Notes: generated by a model not told the origin, from the letters alone. Shown: positions 24,944 through 34,425, counted from the first letter of the stretch. The stretch: 64,000 bases of DNA from Candidatus Coatesiibacteriota bacterium (GCA_030602715.1 JAUVZD010000007.1:1-64000), one strand, 5' to 3'. Made by a program: numbers and translations.

Positions 24944-24975
24944 GCAAAGTTTTTGCAGATAACTCAGGTTGGTTT

Positions 24976-25004
24976 TGTAGCGGAGAGTTGAACTCTCCGC
25001 TACA
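24976..25004. terminator. Perfect hairpin after the secreted-protein gene
   Basis: Twelve-pair inverted repeat TGTAGCGGAGAG/CTCTCCGCTACA with a five-base loop. There is no T run on the plus strand; it may be a weak terminator or a repeated palindromic element. Confidence 0.45.
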
Positions 25005-25048
25005 TTAATAACCCCCACCTATAAAAATACCACCCACCCACAAAAACA

Positions 25049-25077
25049 TTGACAAGCGGGTGGGATTGACTTATTTT
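25049..25077 (+). promoter_or_regulatory. Sigma-70 promoter for the PRC/MgtE-N gene pair
   Basis: TTGACA, 17-base spacer, TATTTT. The ATG at 25102 follows with AAGGGGTG as ribosome site. Confidence 0.65.
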
Positions 25078-25101
25078 GGGGGAAATCAAGGGGTGTTCAT
25101 C

Positions 25102-26367
25102 ATGGACATCTTCGTCTATTTTACCGATATCATCGGCTCCCGGGTCTACTCCCAAAAGGGGCGCTACCTGGGCAAGGTTAAGGACCTCATCGCCCGAAGC
25201 GAAGTCCTCTACCCATTGGTGCTCCGCTTCGTCATCCGCTCCCCCCGCTTCGGACCCCTCTTGGACCTCCCCTGGGAGGCGGTCAAGAGCCTGGGAAAAA
25301 AGAAGATACGGCTTGTCCGTGGCGGTGAGAAGAAGCTAGTCCCCCACTATCAGGACCCGGAGGAGCTGGTCCTGCGTCTGGATATCCTGGATATGCAGAT
25401 TCTGGACACCGACGGTGCCAAGGTGGTGCGGGTGAACGACATCCACCTGCTCAACACGGATAAAGGGATGCGCATCGTCCATGTGGACGTGGGCTTCCGG
25501 GGCATCCTGCGCCGACTGGGCTACACCCGTCCAGCGGATGCGCTGACCGAATGGCTCTTTTCCGCAAAATTCAAAGAACAACTGATCGGCTGGAAATATA
25601 TCGTCCCCCTGGGGGGACACTTCTCCCCCCTCAAGTTAAAGCTCTCGTTGGCACAGAGGCGTCTTGCCGAACTCCACCCCGCCGACCTGGCCGACATAAT
25701 GGAGGAGCTTGCGGTGCATGAGCGGCAGGCGCTATTCTCCAGCCTGGATGTGGAGACCGCAGGCGAAGCCCTGGAGGAGATTGACGACCCCAAACTGCAG
25801 ACTGAGTTGCTCGGTGCGGTGGACGAGGAGGTGGCAAGCGACATACTGGAAGAGATGGAACCCGACGAAGCGGTGGATTTACTCATAGACCTGCCCGAGG
25901 AGGTGACCGAGGAGTTGGTTGATGCTATGGAGGATAAGAAGCGGGCTGGTGAGTTGCGCCGACTGATGACCCACGACGAGGGAAGTGTCGGCTCCATCAT
26001 GACCACCGAGTATCTGACCATCACTCCCCAGGCGACCGTCCGCCAGGTGCTTAACCTCATCCGCAAAAGCGTCAAGGATGTAGAGGATATCTACTATATA
26101 TATGCGGTCACCAAGGAGGGGGAACTGCGCGGGGTGGTGTCAATCAAGGAGCTTGTTACCGCGAAGGGAACTGATATTATCCGCAAAATCATGCACAAAA
26201 AGGTCATCTCGGTAAAGGATGACGATCCGGTCAAATTTGCCTCTGAGATACTCAGTAAATACAACTTCATAATGGTTCCAGTGGTGGATGAGGACGAGCA
26301 CCTTTTAGGGGTAATCTACTGGAAGGATGCGGTGGAGGCGGTCCTTCCCAAATTCGCTGAGGATTAG
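25102..26367 (+). CDS. PRC-barrel, MgtE-N and CBS domain protein (transporter regulator)
   Basis: A 421-residue soluble protein with three parts: PRC-barrel-like N-terminus (DIIGSRVYSQKGRYLGKVKDL, about 9-70, and a second related stretch to 150); an MgtE-N superhelical domain (about 185-290: ELHPADLADIMEEL, EMEPDEAVDLLIDLPEE); and a CBS pair (about 295-420: GSIMTTEYLTITPQAT, MVPVVDEDEHLLGVIYWKDAV). It has the cytosolic Mg2+-sensing half of MgtE but no MgtE membrane domain. The transporter-like membrane part is supplied by the next gene, two bases away. I infer a cytoplasmic metal- or nucleotide-sensing gate for that Nramp protein. Confidence 0.88.
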   Translation: MDIFVYFTDIIGSRVYSQKGRYLGKVKDLIARSEVLYPLVLRFVIRSPRFGPLLDLPWEAVKSLGKKKIRLVRGGEKKLVPHYQDPEELVLRLDILDMQILDTDGAKVVRVNDIHLLNTDKGMRIVHVDVGFRGILRRLGYTRPADALTEWLFSAKFKEQLIGWKYIVPLGGHFSPLKLKLSLAQRRLAELHPADLADIMEELAVHERQALFSSLDVETAGEALEEIDDPKLQTELLGAVDEEVASDILEEMEPDEAVDLLIDLPEEVTEELVDAMEDKKRAGELRRLMTHDEGSVGSIMTTEYLTITPQATVRQVLNLIRKSVKDVEDIYYIYAVTKEGELRGVVSIKELVTAKGTDIIRKIMHKKVISVKDDDPVKFASEILSKYNFIMVPVVDEDEHLLGVIYWKDAVEAVLPKFAED

Positions 26368-26369
26368 GT

Positions 26370-27680
26370 TTGAGCGATAAAGATACAGAAAGCACTCTGC
26401 AAAAAGCTCCTCTATGGTATAAACCCATCGCCTGGACCAGAAACTGGCTTCCCAGACTGCGGGGAATCTGGCTCTTTCTGGCGGTGCTTGGTCCGGGAAT
26501 CATCACCTCCAGCGTGGACAACGACGCCGGAGGCATAGCCACCTACTCCATCTGCGGGGCAAGGTACGGCTACAGCCTGCTCTGGTCGCTTTTACCCATC
26601 ACCATTGCCCTGATGGTCATCCAGGAGATGTGCACCCGCATGGGGGTGGTGACCGGCAAGGGTCTCTCCGACCTCATCAGGGAACGCTTCGGGGTGCGCC
26701 TGACCTTCTACCTGTTAATCGGGATGCTCATCGGCAACCTGGGAAATGTGCTGGCGGAGTTCGCCGGGGTAGCCGCCAGTATGGAGCTGGTCGGGGTCTC
26801 CAAGTATATCTCTGTGCCCATAGCGGGGGTGGCGGTATGGCTTCTGGTCATCAAGGTCAGCCACAAACGGGTGGAAAAGGTCTTCCTCCTGGCCTGCCTG
26901 CTTTACGCCTTCTACATCATCTCCGCCTTCCTCTCCCAGCCCGACTGGGGCGAGGTGTTGACCTCCGTGGCGCGCCCCCGGATAGAGTGGGGAAGCGGAT
27001 ACTTCGTCATGCTAGTGGGGGTCATAGGCACCACCATCTCCCCCTGGATGCAGTTCTATCTACAATCAGCGGTGGTGGAGAAGGGCATCAAGGTGGATTA
27101 TTTAAAATTCTCCCGGCTGGATACCGTGCTCGGCAGTTTCATCGTCAACATCATCGCCTTCTTCATCATCGTGGTCTGCGCCGCGACCATCTTCGTCGCC
27201 GGTCTGCCCATAGAGACGGTCAAAGACGCCGCCGTCGCCCTCAAGCCCCTGGCTGGCGACTACGCCTCCCTGCTCTACTCCTTCGGCTTGCTCAACGCCT
27301 CTCTCTTCGCCGCCTCCATCCTTCCCCTCTCCACCGCCTTCATTATCTGTGAGGGCTTCGGTTGGGAGACCGGGGTGGACAAGAAATTCAACCAGGCGCC
27401 GCAGTTCTACACCCTCTACTCCCTGCTCATCCTCTTCGGGGTGCTCTTCATACTCATCCCCAATCTGCCTCTGCTGGATATCATGTTCACCACCCAGGTG
27501 ATAAACGGCATACTTCTCCCGGTCATCCTGGTGGTGATGCTTGTGCTCATAAATGATCGGCGGATAATGGGCGATTATGTCAACAGCACCAAGGCAAACA
27601 TCGCCTCATACATCACCGTAGGCGCGGTGATAGCCATTACCTTGACTATGGTGGTCCTCGCCCTGATGGGCACAGGGTAA
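26370..27680 (+). CDS. Nramp-family divalent metal transporter, atypical binding motifs
   Basis: A 436-residue protein with about eleven membrane segments and the Nramp fold. In helix 1, DNDAGG (50-55) stands where canonical manganese/iron carriers have DPGN. In helix 6, TISPWMQFY (222-230) stands where they have the MPH metal site; the Met and His ligands are not obvious. These changes suggest a different ion, and pairing with an MgtE-N/CBS protein points to Mg2+, as in Nramp-related magnesium transporters; this is inference. The start is TTG, nearly overlapping the upstream gene. Confidence 0.85.
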   Translation: MSDKDTESTLQKAPLWYKPIAWTRNWLPRLRGIWLFLAVLGPGIITSSVDNDAGGIATYSICGARYGYSLLWSLLPITIALMVIQEMCTRMGVVTGKGLSDLIRERFGVRLTFYLLIGMLIGNLGNVLAEFAGVAASMELVGVSKYISVPIAGVAVWLLVIKVSHKRVEKVFLLACLLYAFYIISAFLSQPDWGEVLTSVARPRIEWGSGYFVMLVGVIGTTISPWMQFYLQSAVVEKGIKVDYLKFSRLDTVLGSFIVNIIAFFIIVVCAATIFVAGLPIETVKDAAVALKPLAGDYASLLYSFGLLNASLFAASILPLSTAFIICEGFGWETGVDKKFNQAPQFYTLYSLLILFGVLFILIPNLPLLDIMFTTQVINGILLPVILVVMLVLINDRRIMGDYVNSTKANIASYITVGAVIAITLTMVVLALMGTG

Positions 27681-27758
27681 GCCCCACGGATGGTGATTTA
27701 TTTTTTGTAGACGAAGGGAAAACCACAAGCTTTACTTTAGATAACCAAAGGTTGCAAA

Positions 27759-28541
27759 ATGAAAAAAGACGAACATATCTGGAAGACGGCAATCACCGAC
27801 GCCCGCCCCAACTCCATCCGTTTGCGGGGCTACCGCATTGACGAGTTGATGGGGCGCATCCCTTATTCCCAGGCGGTCTTTCTGGCTTTCACCGGCAGAC
27901 TGCCCAACGAGGAAGAGGGACGGTTGGTGGACGCCATCCTGGTCAGCTCCATAGACCATGGGGCTACGCCCCCCTCCACCCTGGTAGCCCGCACCGTAGC
28001 CGGCTGCGATGTTCCCCTGACCAGCGCGCTTGCCGCCGGCATCCTCTCCATCGGCAAAGCCCACGGAGGAGCGGTGGAGGGCTGTATGGAGCTCATCGGC
28101 GAGACGGTTACGATGGCGGATAAGGAAGGCGTCAGCATAGAGGAAGCCGGCCAACGCATAGTCGCCGAGGCTGAAGCCTGCGGTCGGCGTCTGCCCGGAC
28201 TGGGTCACCGCTATCACACCGCCGACCCCCGCACCGCACGGCTCTTTGAGCTGGCCGAGGAGTGCAAGTTCTCCGGACGCCACATCCAGGCATTGAAGGC
28301 GATAGAGTCCGCCTTCGCCAAATCCAAGGGCAAAAAAATCCCCATCAATATTGACGGAGCTATCGCCGCCTGCCTCTGCGAGATGGGCTTCCCCAGCTCC
28401 GCCGGAAACGGCTTCTTCATCATCGCTCGCACCACAGGCTTGATAAACCATATTCTGGAGGAGTGGGCACGAGAGCCCAAGATGCGCAAGATATTCCCGG
28501 ATTCGGCGGTGTATGATGGGGAGGGGGACAGGAGCTTATAG
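27759..28541 (+). CDS. Citryl-CoA lyase (citrate synthase superfamily)
   Basis: A 260-residue short member of the citrate synthase fold. Key segments are SIDHGATPPSTLVAR (64-78), AHGGAVEG (101-108), PGLGHRYHTADPR (146-158, catalytic His150) and INIDGAIAAC (197-206, Asp199). This size and motif set fit stand-alone citryl-CoA lyases, which split citryl-CoA into acetyl-CoA and oxaloacetate, known from the two-step reductive TCA route; related lyases act on other acyl-CoAs. No citryl-CoA synthetase is in the window, so the pathway is open. Confidence 0.82.
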   Translation: MKKDEHIWKTAITDARPNSIRLRGYRIDELMGRIPYSQAVFLAFTGRLPNEEEGRLVDAILVSSIDHGATPPSTLVARTVAGCDVPLTSALAAGILSIGKAHGGAVEGCMELIGETVTMADKEGVSIEEAGQRIVAEAEACGRRLPGLGHRYHTADPRTARLFELAEECKFSGRHIQALKAIESAFAKSKGKKIPINIDGAIAACLCEMGFPSSAGNGFFIIARTTGLINHILEEWAREPKMRKIFPDSAVYDGEGDRSL

Positions 28542-28554
28542 CCCCCAACCCACC

Positions 28555-29832
28555 ATGCCCTCACCACCCACCAGCATCACCCTCACCAAAGACCAACAAC
28601 TGGCTTTCATCCTGGAATGTCAGGGATTGGGGAAGCGTCCCAGGCGCCCGGGAAAGGCGGACATCTCCGCCCTCATAGACCGGCTGGGCTATCTGCAGAT
28701 AGACACCATACAGGCGGTTCGGCGCAGTCAATATCTGGTCCTGTGGTCCCGATTGGGCAGTTACAATGTAGAGCTGTTACATCAACTGGCATATAAAGAC
28801 CGTGCCCTCTTTGAGGGTTACTCCCACATGCTAAGCTACATCCCTATGGCTCACTTCCCCCTCTTCTGGATTCGGCATCTGGAATATCGTAAGAAGCCCC
28901 ATCCCTGGATGGAGCGGATGGTCAAGGAACTCAAGGGACTGGAGGGGGATGTGCTCTGCCAGATTAAGGAGCGAGGCGCGCACACCAGCCGGGGGTTCTC
29001 AGGGTTACCCGACATACCTGACAAGTATAGGGGGGTAACCTGGGCTTGGCGTCCCTTGCGCGTCGCCCTGGAGCATCTTTGGAATCGTGGCGAGCTTCTG
29101 ATAAGCGACCGGGACAACTTCACACGCGTCTATGACCTGACCGAGCGGGTCCTGCCCTCCCCCCCACCCGAAAGCGCTCCAAGCGAAGATGAACGCAAGC
29201 GCTACATCGCCCGGACCACCCTCAAAGCCTGGGGACTAATCACCGAGCGGGACCTGGCGCAGTATGTCCTCCCCCGGGCGCTCTATGTCAAGCTGTCCAA
29301 CTCCCGCATTCGTGAGAAACTTCTGCGGGAGATGATTGACCGGGGTGAGGTGGGAACTGCGCAGATGGAGGGTATGGAGGAGACATTCTACTATCTCACC
29401 GACCTGAAGCCCCAACTGGATGCCGTCCTCCGCAGAAGGAAGCCCCTGCCCGATTTTCTCACCCTCCTATCCCCCTTTGATAATCTCATCTGTGACCGTC
29501 GGCGCACAAAACGAGTCTTCGGCGTGGACTACGCCCTGGAGGCTTACAAGCCCCCCCAACAACGACTTCGGGGCTACTTCGCCATGCCCATACTGTGGCG
29601 TGGGAGACTGGTGGGTTACATAGACCCCCGCCTGGAGCGCAAGCGAGGGGTGATTCGGGTGGACAATGCGGAGTTGGAAGGGGGATTTAAGGGCGACGAT
29701 GCCTTCTATTCACATCTGGCGAAAATTCTGAGGGATTTCTTGGGATTTCATGGAGCGGAGAGGATTGAGGTGGGGAGAGCCAAGCCACCATCGCTCAAAA
29801 GGTGGCTTTCGGAGTTTAAGGATAAGATGTAG
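28555..29832 (+). CDS. YcaQ/AlkX-type winged-helix DNA glycosylase
   Basis: A 425-residue protein of the HTH_42 (AlkZ-like) family, which removes alkylated bases and opens interstrand crosslinks. It carries the QxD motif, Gln48-Ile-Asp50 in YLQIDTIQAV, typical of the YcaQ/AlkX branch rather than the QxQ of AlkZ. Other landmarks are FEGYSHMLSYIP and a C-terminal LLSPFDNLICDRRR plus YFAMPILWRGRLVGYIDPR. ATG 28555 is chosen; an upstream ATG at 28513 would overlap the lyase gene by 29 bases and lacks a ribosome site. Confidence 0.85.
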   Translation: MPSPPTSITLTKDQQLAFILECQGLGKRPRRPGKADISALIDRLGYLQIDTIQAVRRSQYLVLWSRLGSYNVELLHQLAYKDRALFEGYSHMLSYIPMAHFPLFWIRHLEYRKKPHPWMERMVKELKGLEGDVLCQIKERGAHTSRGFSGLPDIPDKYRGVTWAWRPLRVALEHLWNRGELLISDRDNFTRVYDLTERVLPSPPPESAPSEDERKRYIARTTLKAWGLITERDLAQYVLPRALYVKLSNSRIREKLLREMIDRGEVGTAQMEGMEETFYYLTDLKPQLDAVLRRRKPLPDFLTLLSPFDNLICDRRRTKRVFGVDYALEAYKPPQQRLRGYFAMPILWRGRLVGYIDPRLERKRGVIRVDNAELEGGFKGDDAFYSHLAKILRDFLGFHGAERIEVGRAKPPSLKRWLSEFKDKM

Positions 29833-29856
29833 GAGCGTATAAACTGAATGAAGTAG

Positions 29857-30660
29857 ATGCACGATTGGCTTAAAGAAAAGGTAAAACTTGGCAGAAGCGA
29901 CCTCTTCGCCGGACGGTTGGGCTTGGGTTCCAGCTACGGAGCGCCCGCCCGGGCATTTGAAGCGGCTTATGCTGCCGGATGCAATTATTTTTACTGGGGC
30001 GCACTACGCCTCCCCGGGATGGCAAAGGCTATCCGCAACATCGTCGCCCGGGGGGAACGGGATAAGCTAATTGTGGTCGTCCAGGTTTTTCGGCGCAGAC
30101 CCACCCCGATGGAAAAAAGCCTGATGCGGGGGCTCAAAAGGCTTGGTCTGGATTACGCAGATGTTCTCCTCCTGGGTTGGTATAATAAGCCGCCCAAGCC
30201 CCAAATCCTGAACCATGCCCAGAAGCTACGGGAGCAGGGAGCATTCCACTATCTGGGTCTCTCCACCCACAACCGGTCTCTTATCCCTCAGTTGGCTAAA
30301 GACGAGCGCTTTGACCTTTTCCACATCCGCTACAACGCCGCCAACCGGGGCGCCGAAACGGACCTCTTCCCCCACATTCCTGACGATAGACCCGGTATAG
30401 TGGCATTCAACGCCACCAAGCGGAGGGCTCTCATGATATCCGGGCGGATACCCCCTCATGAAAAGCGACCCACCGCCGGCGACTGCTACCGCTTTGCCCT
30501 CACCAACCCGTCCGTAGATGTGGTTATCACCGCGCCGTCCAACACCAGGCAACTTCACGAAAACCTCGTAGAGACCGCCAGGGGTCCCATGAGCCGGAAA
30601 GAGCTGGAATGGATGCGCCGGATAGGCGATTACATTTACAAAAAGAAGCGGGATTATTAA
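29857..30660 (+). CDS. Aldo/keto reductase-like protein with altered active site
   Basis: A 267-residue TIM-barrel protein. It keeps the family layout: LGLGSSYG near the start, LGLDYADVLLLGWY (like the DxYLLH strand), HYLGLSTHNRSL with the conserved His, FHIRYNAANRGAE, and the C-terminal nucleotide-site TNPSVDVVITAPSN. The usual Asp-Thr-Ala-x-x-Tyr-Gly is replaced by NYFYWG (43-48), and the Lys of the VxTK strand is missing (IVVVQVFRR). Catalysis by the standard tetrad is therefore doubtful; it may be a diverged reductase or binding protein. Confidence 0.75.
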   Translation: MHDWLKEKVKLGRSDLFAGRLGLGSSYGAPARAFEAAYAAGCNYFYWGALRLPGMAKAIRNIVARGERDKLIVVVQVFRRRPTPMEKSLMRGLKRLGLDYADVLLLGWYNKPPKPQILNHAQKLREQGAFHYLGLSTHNRSLIPQLAKDERFDLFHIRYNAANRGAETDLFPHIPDDRPGIVAFNATKRRALMISGRIPPHEKRPTAGDCYRFALTNPSVDVVITAPSNTRQLHENLVETARGPMSRKELEWMRRIGDYIYKKKRDY

Positions 30661-30691
30661 ATTGGGAATTGAAAGCATTAAATAACAAAAA

Positions 30692-30712
30692 AGCCGGGCT
30701 TTGCGCCCGGCT
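30692..30712. terminator. Hairpin terminator
   Basis: Eight-pair stem AGCCGGGC/GCCCGGCT with a short loop. On the plus strand it ends the aldo/keto reductase gene, but the T-rich tail is poor there (TAACCTTTA); on the minus strand TTTTTT follows. Confidence 0.6.
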
Positions 30713-30799
30713 AACCTTTATCCAGAGGATAAATATTAAACCCTCAATTAAAATTCACAAGACACTTTCCATATTGTCTTAAAACCATCAAACCCTCGG

Positions 30800-30828
30800 T
30801 TGACATCTTTTCCATTTCAATTTATACT
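30800..30828 (+). promoter_or_regulatory. Consensus sigma-70 promoter
   Basis: TTGACA, exact 17-base spacer, TATACT. Transcription would start near 30835, 25 bases before ATG 30860. The TTGACA itself opens an in-frame TTG codon but cannot be the translation start if this promoter is used. Confidence 0.88.
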
Positions 30829-30859
30829 TCAATTATGGACCTTCAAGGAAGAGCCAGAT

Positions 30860-32506
30860 ATGTTTAAAGAATTGCTAAGCCCCACAACAACCCATTTGGT
30901 AATATTGAAGATCGGAGCCCTTGCCATACTGGGCTTCTTAACCGCCGTCTTCATCAGGCGGAGAAGGATTGTTCTCGCAGTAATCGGCATACTTGTTGTA
31001 GCGGTGCTTCATCTCTCTATCTTCGGTTTCTGGTTGATGGATGACGCTTATATAACCCACCGCTATGCAAAAAATTTCGCTTCCGGTCAGGGGCTGACCT
31101 TCAACCCGGAGGAAGCTGTTCCCATAGAGGGCTTCTCATCACCAATTTATCTTTTCACACTGGCTCTCCTCATAACACTCGGTGCATCATCTTTATATCT
31201 TACCCAGATGCTGAGTTTGCTGTTCTTCGCCGTATCTATGATGTTGCTCTTACTCTCCGTAAGAGCTTACTATGAAAAATCAACGGAGATAGCCCTCTAC
31301 TCAATCCTCTTCCTCTCGCTTGCCTCCCCTTACATCGTCTATGCCATATCCGGTATGGAGAACACCCTGGTTTCGTCCTTAATACTGCTGACAATTATCC
31401 TCTATTCAAAGGGCAAGAGAGCATTGACAGCCCTCACCTTCGGATTCCTGGCTATCGCACGCCCGGAGGGCTTCGTCATCGGTATAGCAGCCCTCACCTG
31501 CGACTTAATCGTCACCCAACGCGCCTCAAAGCGGAGGTTCAAGGAATGTGCATTCACAATACTAAAGTGGGTTCCGTTCATAGCAATTTTTGGAGCGTAT
31601 TTCCTGTTCCGCATATTATATTTTGAAGAAATCTTTCCAAACACATATTACGCCAAGATGGGAGGATATGTAGATAGAATAGTGACCGGAATTGTATATT
31701 TCATCCGCTTCTTCATCTTCTTCGGATTACCCCTCTTCTCAGCTCTCTTTATCATCGGGCGAAAATTTATCAAGATGTATCATCTCCCTCTAACGCTACT
31801 TGTAGCCTACACAGTATTCATCATCCTTGCCGGGGGTGACCTTCCAGCATATCGTTTCTTCACCTACACCATCCCGTTGATCCTCCTGCTGGGGGTTGGT
31901 GGGTTGATCCACTTAAAGGGGATTTTAAGACGGGGCTTCACCGCGGTTCTGTTCATAATGATTTTTACCCTGGTATCCGGCACATATTTTCTGGCTTTGG
32001 TGGATATGGGTGGGGGGATTTCCTCATTAAAGGCGAGAGGAATTGTTATCGGAGTTGATAGGGTCCAGGGAGCGTTATACAACCTGGCAAACGATATAAA
32101 TAAGGACGCAGAGGGCGATGAGAAAATCGCATTGATAGATGCCGGCATCGTTCCCTATCTTACTGGATTGACTACCGTTGACCTTTGGGGACTGATGGAT
32201 GCCCAGATAGCGGAATGGAAGTATGCCTGTTCCAGCGGTGCTATTACCGGAGATGAGTTTGACCATAAGGTGTGCGAATATTTCTTTGGGGGGCAGGTTG
32301 ACTATTTGGCTATGGATGTCGTCGGTCAGAGTGAGGAGGAGATTGAAGAGATTCTCTCACAAGGTGAATACCATAAGTTGGAGAGCCACCACGACTTTCA
32401 CCGCATAAATGAGGATGAGAAGTTCGTTGGACTCTACGAGGCGGTCGGGGTCTATACCATAAACGACGAATATCACCTGGTTCTCTTTAAGCGGCTGAGC
32501 AGTTGA
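30860..32506 (+). CDS. Multi-membrane GT-C-type glycosyltransferase-like protein
   Basis: A 548-residue inner-membrane protein with about ten to eleven hydrophobic segments and a soluble C-terminal part after residue 400. Just after the second segment, MDDAYITHRYAKNF and GQGLTFNP form the acidic first periplasmic loop typical of polyprenyl-phosphate sugar transferases (GT-C fold). The start at 30860 follows AAGGA. The Asp pair would be the catalytic/metal site by family analogy. Its relative at 32674 follows, sharing the same loop pattern. Sugar and acceptor are unknown; protein or lipid glycosylation of surface material is likely. Confidence 0.72.
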   Translation: MFKELLSPTTTHLVILKIGALAILGFLTAVFIRRRRIVLAVIGILVVAVLHLSIFGFWLMDDAYITHRYAKNFASGQGLTFNPEEAVPIEGFSSPIYLFTLALLITLGASSLYLTQMLSLLFFAVSMMLLLLSVRAYYEKSTEIALYSILFLSLASPYIVYAISGMENTLVSSLILLTIILYSKGKRALTALTFGFLAIARPEGFVIGIAALTCDLIVTQRASKRRFKECAFTILKWVPFIAIFGAYFLFRILYFEEIFPNTYYAKMGGYVDRIVTGIVYFIRFFIFFGLPLFSALFIIGRKFIKMYHLPLTLLVAYTVFIILAGGDLPAYRFFTYTIPLILLLGVGGLIHLKGILRRGFTAVLFIMIFTLVSGTYFLALVDMGGGISSLKARGIVIGVDRVQGALYNLANDINKDAEGDEKIALIDAGIVPYLTGLTTVDLWGLMDAQIAEWKYACSSGAITGDEFDHKVCEYFFGGQVDYLAMDVVGQSEEEIEEILSQGEYHKLESHHDFHRINEDEKFVGLYEAVGVYTINDEYHLVLFKRLSS

Positions 32507-32673
32507 ATCTCACCTTGAAGGGGGTGGATTCTTTATTTTTTCCCGACTTTCACCAAATTCCCTACTTTACAGCTTGACTATCACATTTCAATAATTTAAT
32601 TACTAGTTTTCCTTTAAAACATAACCCGGAAGTTAATACCTACAAGAAATTTAAAAAATTTCCGGAGACCAAG

Positions 32674-34425
32674 ATGCGCTTCAACTCAGGCTGGGCTTGG
32701 ACCGCCCTGGCGATTTTATCCGCGGTGTTCGTCATTCTTGCCACACTGCAATACTGGTCTATGGAGGAGGACGCCTTCATCCTCTTCCGATATGCGGAGA
32801 GCGCCGCCCACGGCAACGGACTATATTTCAACGGCGACTACGGCTCACCGGAGCGAGTCGCCGGATATTCCAACATCGTCTGGATACTGATACTCGCCCT
32901 CGTCGCCAAGCTGGGTATCCCCACCCCGGCGGGAGCACGGGCGGTCCTTCTCCTGATAAGTTCGCTCAATCTAATTCTCCTGTATTATCTTACCAAGCGC
33001 ATAACCGGCGAGCACCGCCCTCTCAACCTCCTCCCCCCCCTCCTTCTCGCCACCAATGTATGCTATCTATGGTATGCCCCCGGCGGAATGGAGCCGGCGC
33101 TCTTCATCTTCTTCGCCCAGAGCGCATTTCTAGCCTTCATGTATGAAGAGGAACACGGGGTGAGATTCCCCTACTCAGCCATACTTTTCGCTCTCCTCAC
33201 CATGACTCATCCCGAGGGACCGCTCTACTTTCTGGCTGCGGTCGCCTGGCGGGGCGCCAGGCGGTGGCGCAATAAGGAGATATTCCTGCGTGACGGGGTC
33301 TGGTTCTTCATCTTCTGGACTATCTACTTCGGCTTTCTCATCTGGCATCTGGGCTACTATCGGGACCCCTTCCCCACCACCTTTTACAACAAGGGCGTGG
33401 GGCATCCCCAGAAACTGCTTCCCGGGTTAAAACACCTGCTCTCCTTCTTCCTGGACAGCAGGGGATACATTCTATTTCTACCAATTCTCGCCCTGCCTCT
33501 GCGCCGAAAATGGGACCGCCTGGCCTCACCCGGCCCCCCCCAAGGCGGGGTGGCGGGGTGGCTGGTCGCCCTTTTCGTGCTGGCTGGAGTCGGTTTCATC
33601 CTCGTCTGCGGGGGCGACAGCAAAACCCACTATCGTTTTATAATCCCCTTCATGCCCTTTCTCTTCGTCCTGGTTGCGGCGGGCTTGGCTCGTCTGGGAA
33701 AATGGATGCGAAACAAGCGAGCGCTGGCAGTCGCAGTAATTGCATCGCTTGCGGTCATCCTGGCGGTTACAAACACCGTTCTCTTTGACGATTTCGTCCC
33801 CCGGGGCAACATGCTTACCGCAAACATCGCCGAGCTGGTGAAGAACCCCCGCTACCTGATTGACAAGTGGCGATACAGCTTCGCCCCCTACTCCCACCAC
33901 CCCAGCACCAATGTAGGTCGCTGGATGAAGGAAAACCTCCCCCCGGACAGTTACATAGCCACCGGACAGACCGGCAATATCCCCTATTACGCAGAGATGA
34001 CCTGCCTGGACATCATGGGATTTAACGACCAAATCATCCAGAAGATACGCATGGAGCGCAACTGGGGGTATAACACATACATCCTGGCACGCAAACCCGA
34101 CTACCTGGGCGACTACGATGTCATGATGAGGCAGTATGGCGACCGATTAGCCCCCACCCGGCTGGTGGAGGACCCCGACTTTATCGCCAACTACGAGCTG
34201 TATGCGGTCATTGACACCGACCGGGCGGTTCGTGGGGAGAGCATCGGTATACAACGTTTCGTTCTTTTCAAAAGGCGGGAGCAACCGGTAGAATTAGAGG
34301 GCTGGGAATATGAAGAGGCGCTGGAGAGATTTATCTCCAAAGGGGAAAATGTGCTTAGCTACCCCTGTGATTATATCCTCCCTCCTGGATACAAAGAGAG
34401 CGAGAACGATGGTAAAGAGGAGTAA
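32674..34425 (+). CDS. Multi-membrane GT-C-type glycosyltransferase-like protein
   Basis: A 583-residue inner-membrane protein, a distant relative of the preceding gene. After the first segment comes MEEDAFILFRYAESAAHGNGLYFN, the acidic loop (Glu-Asp) expected of GT-C enzymes; a second family-like stretch is YAPGGMEPALFIFFAQ. The C-terminal 180 residues are soluble (STNVGRWMKENLPPDSYIA, LARKPDYLGDYDV), like periplasmic domains of such transferases. GGAG precedes the ATG. A possible promoter (TTGACT at 32574) lies upstream. Confidence 0.72.
   Translation: MRFNSGWAWTALAILSAVFVILATLQYWSMEEDAFILFRYAESAAHGNGLYFNGDYGSPERVAGYSNIVWILILALVAKLGIPTPAGARAVLLLISSLNLILLYYLTKRITGEHRPLNLLPPLLLATNVCYLWYAPGGMEPALFIFFAQSAFLAFMYEEEHGVRFPYSAILFALLTMTHPEGPLYFLAAVAWRGARRWRNKEIFLRDGVWFFIFWTIYFGFLIWHLGYYRDPFPTTFYNKGVGHPQKLLPGLKHLLSFFLDSRGYILFLPILALPLRRKWDRLASPGPPQGGVAGWLVALFVLAGVGFILVCGGDSKTHYRFIIPFMPFLFVLVAAGLARLGKWMRNKRALAVAVIASLAVILAVTNTVLFDDFVPRGNMLTANIAELVKNPRYLIDKWRYSFAPYSHHPSTNVGRWMKENLPPDSYIATGQTGNIPYYAEMTCLDIMGFNDQIIQKIRMERNWGYNTYILARKPDYLGDYDVMMRQYGDRLAPTRLVEDPDFIANYELYAVIDTDRAVRGESIGIQRFVLFKRREQPVELEGWEYEEALERFISKGENVLSYPCDYILPPGYKESENDGKEE

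Noticed and set aside
30800-30859. TTG start giving a 20-residue longer glycosyltransferase
   Set aside because: That TTG is the first base triplet of a perfect -35 box; ATG 30860 has a ribosome site.
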